IMG/VR virus record: IMGVR_UViG_3300044614_000864
Location: 1-26,247 of that record
Strand: one strand, 5' to 3'
DNA length: 26,247 nucleotides
Source: a virus
The notes below the pieces were generated by a model. The model was given only the letters and a program-made list of their open reading frames with translations, made no database searches and had not been told where the DNA came from. Shown in pieces: positions 21,232-26,247 of the stretch. Each line of letters starts with the position of its first letter. Positions within the stretch are counted from its first letter, which is position 1. The position numbers and the translations under genes were made by a program.

Positions 21232-21561
21232 TTAGGCTGGGGCGCGGGTGCCGGAAACGGTGAAGGTGATGATGCCGTCGATGGGCTCGGCCTGAGCGAC
21301 GCTCGTGACGATGTACGAGGCGTTTCCGGTCTCGGTGCCGCCGATAGTGATCGTGCCCCCGGCTTCGCAGCCGGGGGTGTCGATGCACTCAATCTCGATG
21401 GTCTGCTCGGCCAGACCCTTGCTGAATCGCCGGTGCGTCAGCCCGCCGAGCGTGGTGGTGTCGATTTCGCTGGCAGACGACGAGACGGTGCAACTGCGCG
21501 CTCCGGTGATGCCGGTGAGCGTCACGTCTTTGCCGAGGACGATGGTGAACGAGCCGGACAT
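21232..21561 (-). CDS. Tail-tube-like protein, 109 aa (member 1 of a trio)
   Basis: The protein begins MSGSFTIVLGKDVTLTGITG and includes SASEIDTTTLGGLTHRRFSK and LAEQTIEIECIDTPGCEAGG, then PIDGIITFTVSGT at the end. The EIECxD block and the IDG-TFTV ending align with the neighbouring 103-aa protein. ATG 21561 has AGGAGGG upstream. It is probably a tail tube or neck-associated protein. Which of the three is the main tube protein cannot be decided from the sequence. Confidence 0.65.
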   Translation of the reverse strand: MSGSFTIVLGKDVTLTGITGARSCTVSSSASEIDTTTLGGLTHRRFSKGLAEQTIEIECIDTPGCEAGGTITIGGTETGNASYIVTSVAQAEPIDGIITFTVSGTRAPA

Positions 21562-21631
21562 TTCTGCCCTCCTATGTGTGCGTAGTCGCCTGCGTGTGGC
21601 GATACGCTCAAACTAGGAGCGGCGGGGCGGC

Positions 21632-21648
21632 GACCGTAGGGGGTATGG
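21632..21648 (-). promoter_or_regulatory. Recurring gap motif CCATA(G/C)CCCCTACGGTC, copy 2
   Basis: This site is 9-25 bases beyond the stop of the 251-aa gene, in the 95-base gap before the tail-tube trio. It matches the site at 7259-7275 at 16 of 17 bases. No promoter boxes are clear around it. The rest of the gap (21562-21656) contains only the AGGAGGG ribosome binding site. Confidence 0.25.
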
Positions 21649-21656
21649 GGCTCTGC

Positions 21657-22412
21657 TCACGGGCCAGAGATCTGGCCCCGCCACTGCTGGGCGAGCTTCG
21701 GCAACTTGGCAGCCAAGCCCTTTCGCATGAACCGCCCAGGCGGCACCTTGCCATCGCTGGAAGCCAGGTCCATCGTCTTGCGACGCCGCGTGTGGGCCGG
21801 GTCGATCCAGACGCCGACGTATGCCGCTTGCGCTGCGTACCACCCACGATTTTTCCGGCGGCGACCGGACGCGCCCAACAGGCTGGCCGGTGGCGGGTTT
21901 TGTTCGAGAATCCGATTCGGCCGCTTTGGGTTCGTTGGGTAGCGACCGACAAGCCGGAGCACTCGCCTGGCGGACCCGCCAAACTCCTGCAATTTGTTGA
22001 GCCACGTTGCGGCGTCGGTCGGGCCGATCACCACAGACTCGCGGCGGTTGTCGACCGCGTAGCGAATGAGCGTCCGCAGGAAGCCCGTCCGCGTCGCACC
22101 TCGCCCGCGAGGGTTCTTCCAGCTTGTGATCCGGCCTGCGATTGGCGGGCGGAAGTCCATCGCCAGCACGTTTTCGCCGTCCTTCTTGCCGACGAGCGTC
22201 CACTTCGGCTTGGTCTTTACGTTGCGGTGAGAAAACTGCTTCTTCGACGATTGGCGGACGATGGTGCCTGCCCGGTCGAGGGCTTTGAGGTTTCCGCTCT
22301 TCACCTTCTTTTTGACGTGGGCGAAATTCATCTTCGCCTTGAAGCGAAAGGCGGGCGGGACTAGGTTGCCCTTGCCGCTGAGTGCCTGCCCGACTCCAGA
22401 GAGTCCAGCCAT
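21657..22412 (-). CDS. Head-tail joining or minor tail protein (gp10-like), 251 aa
   Basis: The N-terminus has helical segments MNFAHVKKKVKSGNLKALDR and AGTIVRQSSKKQF, resembling the HK97 gp10/minor tail group, followed by a basic, aromatic region and an ending RFMRKGLAAKLPKLAQQWRG. It is rich in Arg and Lys throughout. ATG 22412 has GGAG upstream, with only three bases between this start and the stop of the next gene upstream. Position between the terminator-like gene and the tube trio supports a neck or tail-completion role. The assignment is moderate because no diagnostic motif is present. Confidence 0.65.
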   Translation of the reverse strand: MAGLSGVGQALSGKGNLVPPAFRFKAKMNFAHVKKKVKSGNLKALDRAGTIVRQSSKKQFSHRNVKTKPKWTLVGKKDGENVLAMDFRPPIAGRITSWKNPRGRGATRTGFLRTLIRYAVDNRRESVVIGPTDAATWLNKLQEFGGSARRVLRLVGRYPTNPKRPNRILEQNPPPASLLGASGRRRKNRGWYAAQAAYVGVWIDPAHTRRRKTMDLASSDGKVPPGRFMRKGLAAKLPKLAQQWRGQISGP

Positions 22413-22415
22413 GCG

Positions 22416-22877
22416 TCACTCCACCGGGAGATTATCACTCTCAAGCACCCGGTAGGTAGCCGTGATGACTGCCCGCCAGACGTTGCGGTCGTTGAGAGCG
22501 TCGTCTGGGTTGATCTCGATACTAGAGCTCTCGGGGCTCGTGACGCCACCGGGCCATTCCTCAACGTCGGTGAAATCGTGCGCCCGGATCTGGAGCAGCA
22601 CCTCGCCGGCCAGGTCGATCATCTGGTCGACCTCCTGGTCGGTCGAGACGTGGCGGCCGATGAAGACGTGGGCCGTGTAGTCGATCTGGCTCTGTTGACG
22701 GCCGATGCGCTGCACGTCTGCGTTGCCCGGCGTGACGTAAATCACTGGGTTAGCCATGCCCTCGATGTCGACCGTGACCCAGTTCTTTCGCTCGATCGTG
22801 ATCGGCGAAAGTTCCCACGACACGGTATTGAGGCTGGCCGCAAGAGCGTCGGCAATTTCGCGAAGGTAGGACGGCAT
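22416..22877 (-). CDS. Tail terminator / neck protein, 153 aa
   Basis: The protein starts MPSYLREIADALAASLNTVS, then has IERKNWVTVDIEGMANPVIYVTPG and an aliphatic helix STDQEVDQMIDLAGEVLLQI, ending VWRAVITATYRVLE. This alpha-beta layout with the ITATYRV ending is typical of phage tail completion or terminator proteins. Its position at the start of the tail block agrees. The ATG has only a weak CAGG upstream, and that sequence is part of a hairpin (22882-22914), so initiation may be controlled. Confidence 0.7.
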   Translation of the reverse strand: MPSYLREIADALAASLNTVSWELSPITIERKNWVTVDIEGMANPVIYVTPGNADVQRIGRQQSQIDYTAHVFIGRHVSTDQEVDQMIDLAGEVLLQIRAHDFTDVEEWPGGVTSPESSSIEINPDDALNDRNVWRAVITATYRVLESDNLPVE

Positions 22878-22881
22878 TGGC

Positions 22882-22914
22882 CTGCTCGGGAACCGTTGGG
22901 GGATTCCCTAGCAG
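22882..22914. promoter_or_regulatory. Hairpin over the ribosome binding site of the tail terminator gene
   Basis: CTGCT-C-GGGAA (22882-22892) pairs with TTCCC-T-AGCAG (22904-22914), an 11-position stem with one mismatch and an 11-base loop. The inner edge is five bases from the ATG at 22877 and covers the only Shine-Dalgarno-like bases. It may repress translation or end transcription from the small-gene block. The loop also contains CCCCCAACGGT, similar to the recurring gap motif. Confidence 0.5.
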
Positions 22915-22980
22915 AATGGCACGGCCGGCGGTCGCGAGTGAGGGGGTGGCGGGCGTCTCTCGCCGCAATAGCGCACTTGG

Positions 22981-23106
22981 TCAACTCTTAGCCAGCCGGA
23001 ACTCAGGGCAGCCGCAGCGTGGGCATGGCCCGTTGCTGTGCTTCCGGTCGTTGCATCGGTTGCAGCGGGCGACCGGCGGCATGAAGGGGAGTTGCTGCTG
23101 GCCCAT
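22981..23106 (-). CDS. Tiny zinc-ribbon protein, 41 aa
   Basis: The reading frame begins MGQQQLPFMPPVARCNRC and ends GCPEFRLAKS. Four cysteines, CNRCN and CPRC, with a further GC after them, give a CxxC-x9-CxxC layout suited to binding one zinc. GGGAGA lies upstream of the ATG at 23106. It is short but has the start signal, a conserved-looking motif and compact gaps to both neighbours. It may bind nucleic acid or protein; the function is unknown. Confidence 0.65.
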   Translation of the reverse strand: MGQQQLPFMPPVARCNRCNDRKHSNGPCPRCGCPEFRLAKS

Positions 23107-23122
23107 CCGACTCTCCCTTCGC

Positions 23123-23368
23123 TCAGTAGCGCACCGGCGGCTCTGGCATCGGCATCCACGCGACCGGCTCTTTCACAACGCCACCATCCGAGCAGCAAAA
23201 TTGCAGTCCCATGTGGCCTTTCAGCCAGTAGGTTGCGGGTTGAACTCCAAGCCGCTTCAGCCTGTAGTGCTTGTGGCGCGTGTTCGACCACTCGTATCGA
23301 CGGTGGGCGACAATGACACGCTCGCCGCGTTCCGGCAGACGCTTCTCAACGCTGATCCACTTTGCCAT
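23123..23368 (-). CDS. DUF551 domain protein, 81 aa
   Basis: The protein begins MAKWISVEKRLPERGERVIV and ends PVAWMPMPEPPVRY. The WISVxxRLPE opening and the WMPxPEPP ending are the two hallmarks of DUF551, a short domain common in phages whose role is unknown. ATG 23368 lies 14 bases after the previous stop. An in-frame extension to 23443 would overlap the neighbour and lacks domain residues, so it was not used. Confidence 0.85.
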   Translation of the reverse strand: MAKWISVEKRLPERGERVIVAHRRYEWSNTRHKHYRLKRLGVQPATYWLKGHMGLQFCCSDGGVVKEPVAWMPMPEPPVRY

Positions 23369-23382
23369 GACCGTCTCTGATT

Positions 23383-23631
23383 TCAAGAGCGTCGTTCCGT
23401 CCGCTTCAAAAGGCCGTGAAGCGTGGCCGCAATCCTTGCACACTCTTCATCATCGTCGTTGTCGTTGTACGCTCCGACCGCTTCAGCAATCGCCTCCCGC
23501 TCAGCGTCAGTGAGCCGCAGGCGGGCGATCTCGTCCGCTGCCTCGCGGATGCACTGCGTGGCGATTCCGTCCTCGCAGTGAATGTCGCGGGCGAGGATTC
23601 GCAGGGCGTGGGGAAGGTGCGGGTCAGTCAT
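23383..23631 (-). CDS. Small phage protein, 82 aa
   Basis: The protein begins MTDPHLPHALRILARDIHCE and has two helical segments. The middle reads REAADEIARLRLTDAEREAI, resembling the heptad helix of small phage accessory proteins. An acidic patch with NDNDDDEE follows, then a short helix CARIAATLHGLLKRTE. The ATG has a weak GAGAG upstream. No family is assigned. Confidence 0.65.
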   Translation of the reverse strand: MTDPHLPHALRILARDIHCEDGIATQCIREAADEIARLRLTDAEREAIAEAVGAYNDNDDDEECARIAATLHGLLKRTERRS

Positions 23632-23657
23632 TTCGACGCTCTCTGCGGCGTGTAGTC

Positions 23658-23876
23658 CTACTGCAACAGGCTCGTCAACTCGTAAGGAATCAACGCCCGT
23701 ATCTCCTCCACGATCCGCTCCACTTCGGGCGACGGCTCACCGTGCTTACAGATCGCCCGGCAGCGGTTGTCGATCAACTCCAACGCTATCAACGCCTCGC
23801 GGCCTGCCAAAGCATACCGATGCTCCCGCTCGTCGTCGGGATCACTCAGGTCGAACTTCAGGAGAGCGTGGGCCAT
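23658..23876 (-). CDS. Small phage protein, 72 aa, helical
   Basis: The protein begins MAHALLKFDLSDPDDEREHR and is otherwise helical: ALAGREALIALELIDNRCRA, then GEPSPEVERIVEEIRALIPY. It resembles small phage proteins that start with KFDLSDPDE-type segments and form helical bundles. ATG 23876 has AAAGGCG upstream, overlapping a palindrome (TTTCGCGAAA at 23885-23894). Its upstream region carries an operator-like dyad and a structured leader. Confidence 0.65.
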   Translation of the reverse strand: MAHALLKFDLSDPDDEREHRYALAGREALIALELIDNRCRAICKHGEPSPEVERIVEEIRALIPYELTSLLQ

Positions 23877-23884
23877 GTTTCGCC

Positions 23885-23950
23885 TTTCGCGAAAAGCGAT
23901 CCCGGCGGGGTCGGCGGGCCGCTTTATCTGTGCGGTGCCTGCCCGCCGGG
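23885..23950 (-). promoter_or_regulatory. Structured leader of the 72-aa gene
   Basis: CCCGGCGGG (23901-23909) and CCCGCCGGG (23942-23950) are perfect inverted arms with 32 bases between them. TTTCGCGAAA (23885-23894) is a perfect palindrome that includes the Shine-Dalgarno AAAGG. Pairing could hide the ribosome site, so control at the RNA level is possible. Confidence 0.4.
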
Positions 23951-23959
23951 ACCGCCCCG

Positions 23960-24002
23960 ATTGTATCCGAGATCGTTCGTGAAGCGTATCAGTTTTGATA
24001 CG
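23960..24002 (-). promoter_or_regulatory. Probable promoter with dyad operator above the 72-aa gene
   Basis: On the minus strand TACAAT (23965-23960) is a good -10. No clear -35 stands at the right distance; instead a perfect dyad, CGTATCA-4-TGATACG (23985-24002), lies over that position. This layout is typical of a regulator-dependent promoter. The dyad extends with one mismatch to AAGCGTATCA/TGATACGTTT. It is not the same as the AGTAACG element. Confidence 0.5.
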
Positions 24003-24033
24003 TTTCGGGCGCTCTCCTGGTGCAAGAGCGTAA

Positions 24034-24321
24034 CTACTCAGCCTTCCAGCCGTTGTTGACGTATGCCAACACTGCCTGGAACGCAGCCGCCTCGCCCGCC
24101 GTCCTTGCGGCCTCTGCCGCCAGAGCATCGCCGCCAGACTTTTCTATGAGTCCGATGGTATCCAGACGAGTCTCCCGCTTTTCAATCTGCCACCGAAGCC
24201 AGTCGGTGAATTCGGTGTGCTTGCGGTTCAAAAACTCGCCCATGAATCTCGCGGAGTCAACGTGTGCCGCGATGAGGTTGTCGCGTCGTGCGATGGCTGC
24301 TTTGTGAACGCTGTAGATCAT
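24034..24321 (-). CDS. Small phage protein, 95 aa, helical
   Basis: The protein begins MIYSVHKAAIARRDNLIAAH and is helical almost throughout, with HTEFTDWLRWQIEKRETRLD and AARTAGEAAAFQAVLAYVNN. The pattern looks like a small coiled-coil or scaffold-type protein, but no family is recognised. ATG 24321 has a perfect AGGAGGG seven bases upstream and a promoter-like pair above it. It is the first gene of the small-gene block. Confidence 0.7.
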   Translation of the reverse strand: MIYSVHKAAIARRDNLIAAHVDSARFMGEFLNRKHTEFTDWLRWQIEKRETRLDTIGLIEKSGGDALAAEAARTAGEAAAFQAVLAYVNNGWKAE

Positions 24322-24343
24322 ATAGCCCTCCTTGTGGGTGGTC

Positions 24344-24371
24344 ATTCTACCCGGCTGGCAAGCGGGCGCAA
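24344..24371 (-). promoter_or_regulatory. Possible promoter above the small-gene block
   Basis: On the minus strand TTGCGC (24371-24366) and TAGAAT (24349-24344) are 16 bases apart, with the transcript starting about 15 bases above the AGGAGGG. The -35 is weak and no AGTAACG element is present. The rest of the 24322-24509 gap holds only the hairpin below and the TACGGTC-type site at 24483-24497. Confidence 0.35.
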
Positions 24372-24445
24372 TGCCTTTTCCGACCGTCTCTAAGGTGAAG
24401 AGCGCACTAGGTCGCCCCGCGCTGCCTAAGAGCATGAAGCCCAGA

Positions 24446-24462
24446 GCCACGCGGGGCGTGGC
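24446..24462. repeat. Small perfect hairpin in the fibre / small-gene gap
   Basis: GCCACGC and GCGTGGC flank a GGG loop, about 50 bases beyond the stop of the FN3-LamG fibre gene. No U-run follows on the minus strand, so it is a weak terminator candidate. Confidence 0.35.
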
Positions 24463-24509
24463 CGTTCAGCAGACCGCAGGGCGACCGTATGTTGTGGGTG
24501 TAGCGCAAT

Positions 24510-25589
24510 TCAGAACGGCGCAGTCGGCGGCGTGAAGTTGGCCGTATAGACGGCAGTGCCTTTGACGATGCGAAGTTCGTCGATGTAGCCCGTGTATGAC
24601 AGTCCCGGGTAGCCTTCCTCCGCATACTTGCCGAACGTGCCGATGCACAAATCGGCGGTGCTATCAAAAATTGCCCCCGGCAGCGTGTGTGTTCCGGCCA
24701 GCAGCCCGTTCACAAACACACGAACTACACCGCTTTGTATTGACGCTGCATAGTGAAACCAAGAACCAAGTTCAACGTCCGCCGCAGAGAACGATTGAAC
24801 GTTGTCCGTTACGCCGTCCGTCGTGTAATAAAAGCCCGCGATTCCGTCGTCTAAAAAACAAGACCAAGAACGGTTGCCGTTATCGGCAAGGTTATTGGAT
24901 TGACCGCACCAGTGATTTGCGTTGAACCCTGTGTTCCATGCTGTTGGGTGCAGCCATGCCTCAATCGTGAAGTCATCATTGCTCGCAGTGAACCACTCGC
25001 TGTCTGGAATCGTCAGCCGATTAGCGCCGCCGCTGAAATAACCGCTCGCCCCGCCAAACTTACTATGCGCGGTGCTGATCGCGGCATCGCCGTTGGCCGT
25101 GACAGTCAGCCCATTGGGCGACGAGTCGGTAAACGTCGTGCTACCGTTCGTGCCGTCGAAGTGGAGGAGCAAGGCGGCAGAGATCGCCGATGGCGTCACC
25201 GCCCCGCTCGCCGCACCATACGGCCCCTCTCCAAGTGCGTTCACGGCCCGCACGCGGAAGATATAGCCGGTGCCATTCGTCAGGCCAGTGACCACCGCCG
25301 ACGTTGCGGTGCTGGTGCCATCGGCAAACGTCGTCCACGTTGATCCTGAGTTGGACGAATACTGCACTTGGTAATCAGTCGGCGGTGTGCCGAGCGTTGG
25401 AGCCGACCAAGTGAGAGAGACTTGGGCGTTGCCAGCAGAACCGACCGGCGAACCCGGCACGCCGGGCGTGGCGGGCCACTTGTTGACCCGCAGGAATTCC
25501 TCTGCCTCCCGCACCCTCCAGATGCCGCTGGCAACGGATGGCGTGGGGTTCACCGTCAACCCGAAGTATGAGCCGTTGCGGCGGGGCAT
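24510..25589 (-). CDS. Tail fibre with FN3 and LamG domains, 359 aa
   Basis: A short N-terminal segment MPRRNGSYFGLTVNPTPS leads into an FN3 domain (about residues 45-130, with AGNAQVSLTWSAP and TDYQVQYSSNSGSTWTTFAD), then a LamG-type domain (about residues 138-359) with DDFTIEAWLHPTAW, GSWFHYAASIQSGVVRVFVN and YTGYIDELRIVKG. The FN3-LamG arrangement and the ending FTPPTAPF match the end of the 582-aa fibre, but the collagen-like shaft is absent. It is translated through a TAATG overlap with the gene upstream. It is probably a receptor-binding or virion-surface fibre; its place ahead of the neck genes is unusual. Confidence 0.8.
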   Translation of the reverse strand: MPRRNGSYFGLTVNPTPSVASGIWRVREAEEFLRVNKWPATPGVPGSPVGSAGNAQVSLTWSAPTLGTPPTDYQVQYSSNSGSTWTTFADGTSTATSAVVTGLTNGTGYIFRVRAVNALGEGPYGAASGAVTPSAISAALLLHFDGTNGSTTFTDSSPNGLTVTANGDAAISTAHSKFGGASGYFSGGANRLTIPDSEWFTASNDDFTIEAWLHPTAWNTGFNANHWCGQSNNLADNGNRSWSCFLDDGIAGFYYTTDGVTDNVQSFSAADVELGSWFHYAASIQSGVVRVFVNGLLAGTHTLPGAIFDSTADLCIGTFGKYAEEGYPGLSYTGYIDELRIVKGTAVYTANFTPPTAPF

Positions 25590-25948
25590 TACGAAATCTC
25601 TTCGTAGGACACGATGGCTTCCAAGTCGCCGCTATTGCTGGCAGTCAGCCGCAGGGCATCGCCCTCCATGAGATACACAACATCCTCACGGGTGATGACC
25701 GAAAGCGTGGAGTCGGCGGGAACGGACACGGTGTTGCAGATATGCCGCGTCACGCTGCCGTCGAAGATCGAAACCGTAACGCTCGCGGCATCCACGCCAT
25801 CGACGTTGGAGACGTAGAGCGACACGACACGCAGGGTCTTATTGCTGGCGGCTCCGTTGCTGATGATCGCGGTGGCCGACGTTGTGACCGCCTGTTTGGC
25901 GTTCTTCGCTTCGACCTTCGTCGGATTGCACAGGTCAGGGATTGGCAT
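25589..25948 (-). CDS. Small structural protein, 119 aa
   Basis: The protein begins MPIPDLCNPTKVEAKNAKQA and continues as a beta-rich domain (LRVVSLYVSNVDGVDAASVT), ending SGDLEAIVSYEEIS. The pattern resembles small virion-associated proteins that carry one beta-sandwich. ATG 25948 has AGGAG upstream, nine bases beyond the stop of the fibre-type fragment. The function is inferred only from its place between two fibre genes. Confidence 0.65.
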   Translation of the reverse strand: MPIPDLCNPTKVEAKNAKQAVTTSATAIISNGAASNKTLRVVSLYVSNVDGVDAASVTVSIFDGSVTRHICNTVSVPADSTLSVITREDVVYLMEGDALRLTASNSGDLEAIVSYEEIS

Positions 25949-25957
25949 TCGCTACTC

Positions 25958-26247
25958 CTACATCCACCAGAATTTCTTTGCGGTAGCCGCTACGGTTACG
26001 GCCCCCGTTTGCCCGTTCACGCTGGTCACGGGCGCGGCGACCCACGCCCCGTCGCCACGCAGATAGTTCGACGCCGATGCGGTGCCGGTGCCGAGCCTCG
26101 CGGTAGCCAGCACACCGCTTCCGATCTGCGAGGCCGGGAGGCTGGGGATGCGGGCAACGTCCAGCGTTCCCGTTAGGTCAGCCGCCGATCCGCTGGTGGC
26201 GACGGCGGCGAGGCCGCTTACCTGAAGTGCCGTATGCGTATGAGAGA
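25958..26247 (-). CDS. Tail fibre, C-terminal part (partial, runs off the right edge)
   Basis: The last 96 codons before a TAG stop are visible. They contain SHTHTALQVSGLAA near the edge, then SGSAADLTGTLDVARIPSLP and ASNYLRGDGAWVAAPVTSVN, ending VAATAKKFWWM. Motifs such as HTHTALQV, the NYLRGDG-W block and TSVNGQTGAV are typical of tail fibre and pre-neck appendage C-termini, which are often repeated. No start is visible, so the length and upstream domains are unknown. Confidence 0.8.
   Translation of the reverse strand, partial: SHTHTALQVSGLAAVATSGSAADLTGTLDVARIPSLPASQIGSGVLATARLGTGTASASNYLRGDGAWVAAPVTSVNGQTGAVTVAATAKKFWWM

Noticed and set aside
1-26247. tRNA, rRNA, insertion sequence or toxin-antitoxin pair
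   Set aside because: No cloverleaf, no transposase motif and no recognised toxin or antitoxin was seen in the gaps or in the small genes.

Overview
The window is a block of a tailed temperate phage genome, as a free phage or as a prophage. It is GC-rich, and the third codon positions of its genes are strongly GC-biased. Almost every gene lies on the minus strand; the one clear exception is a tyrosine integrase at 2366-3280. Overlapping stop/start codons (ATGA, TGATG, TAATG) are common, and several genes begin with GTG or TTG next to good Shine-Dalgarno sequences. The tape measure protein, the frameshifted tail assembly chaperone and the small tail-tube-like proteins suggest a long flexible tail (siphovirus morphology). 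No host gene is visible. The style of the small proteins and the GC content would fit a GC-rich Gram-negative host, possibly a planctomycete, but that is a weak impression and not a demonstration.

Transcription of the minus strand runs from high to low coordinates. 26247-24510 holds fibre-type genes: a fragment ending in a fibre-like C-terminus, a 119-aa structural protein and a fibronectin III + LamG fibre. 24321-22981 holds five small genes (95-aa and 72-aa unknowns, an 82-aa unknown, a DUF551 protein and a 41-aa zinc ribbon) with promoter and operator-like sites. 22877-19802 is the neck and tail-tube region: tail terminator-like, gp10-like, three related small tail proteins, then a tail assembly chaperone with a -1 frameshift extension. 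19805-9779 holds the tape measure protein and distal tail genes, including a 1235-aa protein and a second fibre with the same FN3 + LamG ending. 9738-6985 holds a SprT-like metallopeptidase, a small basic protein, a metallophosphoesterase, a DUF6378-like protein and a 77-aa unknown.

6974-4227 is a run of six short overlapping genes, nearly all with an N-terminal hydrophobic segment, centred on a membrane-anchored papain-like cysteine peptidase. This is where a lysis cassette would be expected, and no conventional endolysin is visible in the window. Two unknown genes follow (4213-3333). The integrase converges on them at a large hairpin that contains both stop codons.

Left of the integrase is a control region (2365-1005). 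It has a small helix-turn-helix protein of excisionase type, small unknown genes and at least three leftward promoters with the same AGTAACG element inside the -35/-10 spacer. A RecT-like single-strand annealing protein (65-913) and the start of another gene (1-68) follow. With tail and lysis genes on one side of the integrase and recombination genes on the other, the map looks like the unintegrated phage order. There is no gene-free stretch longer than 300 bases. The longest gaps are 24322-24509, 1224-1381, 23877-24033 and 2219-2365, each described below.
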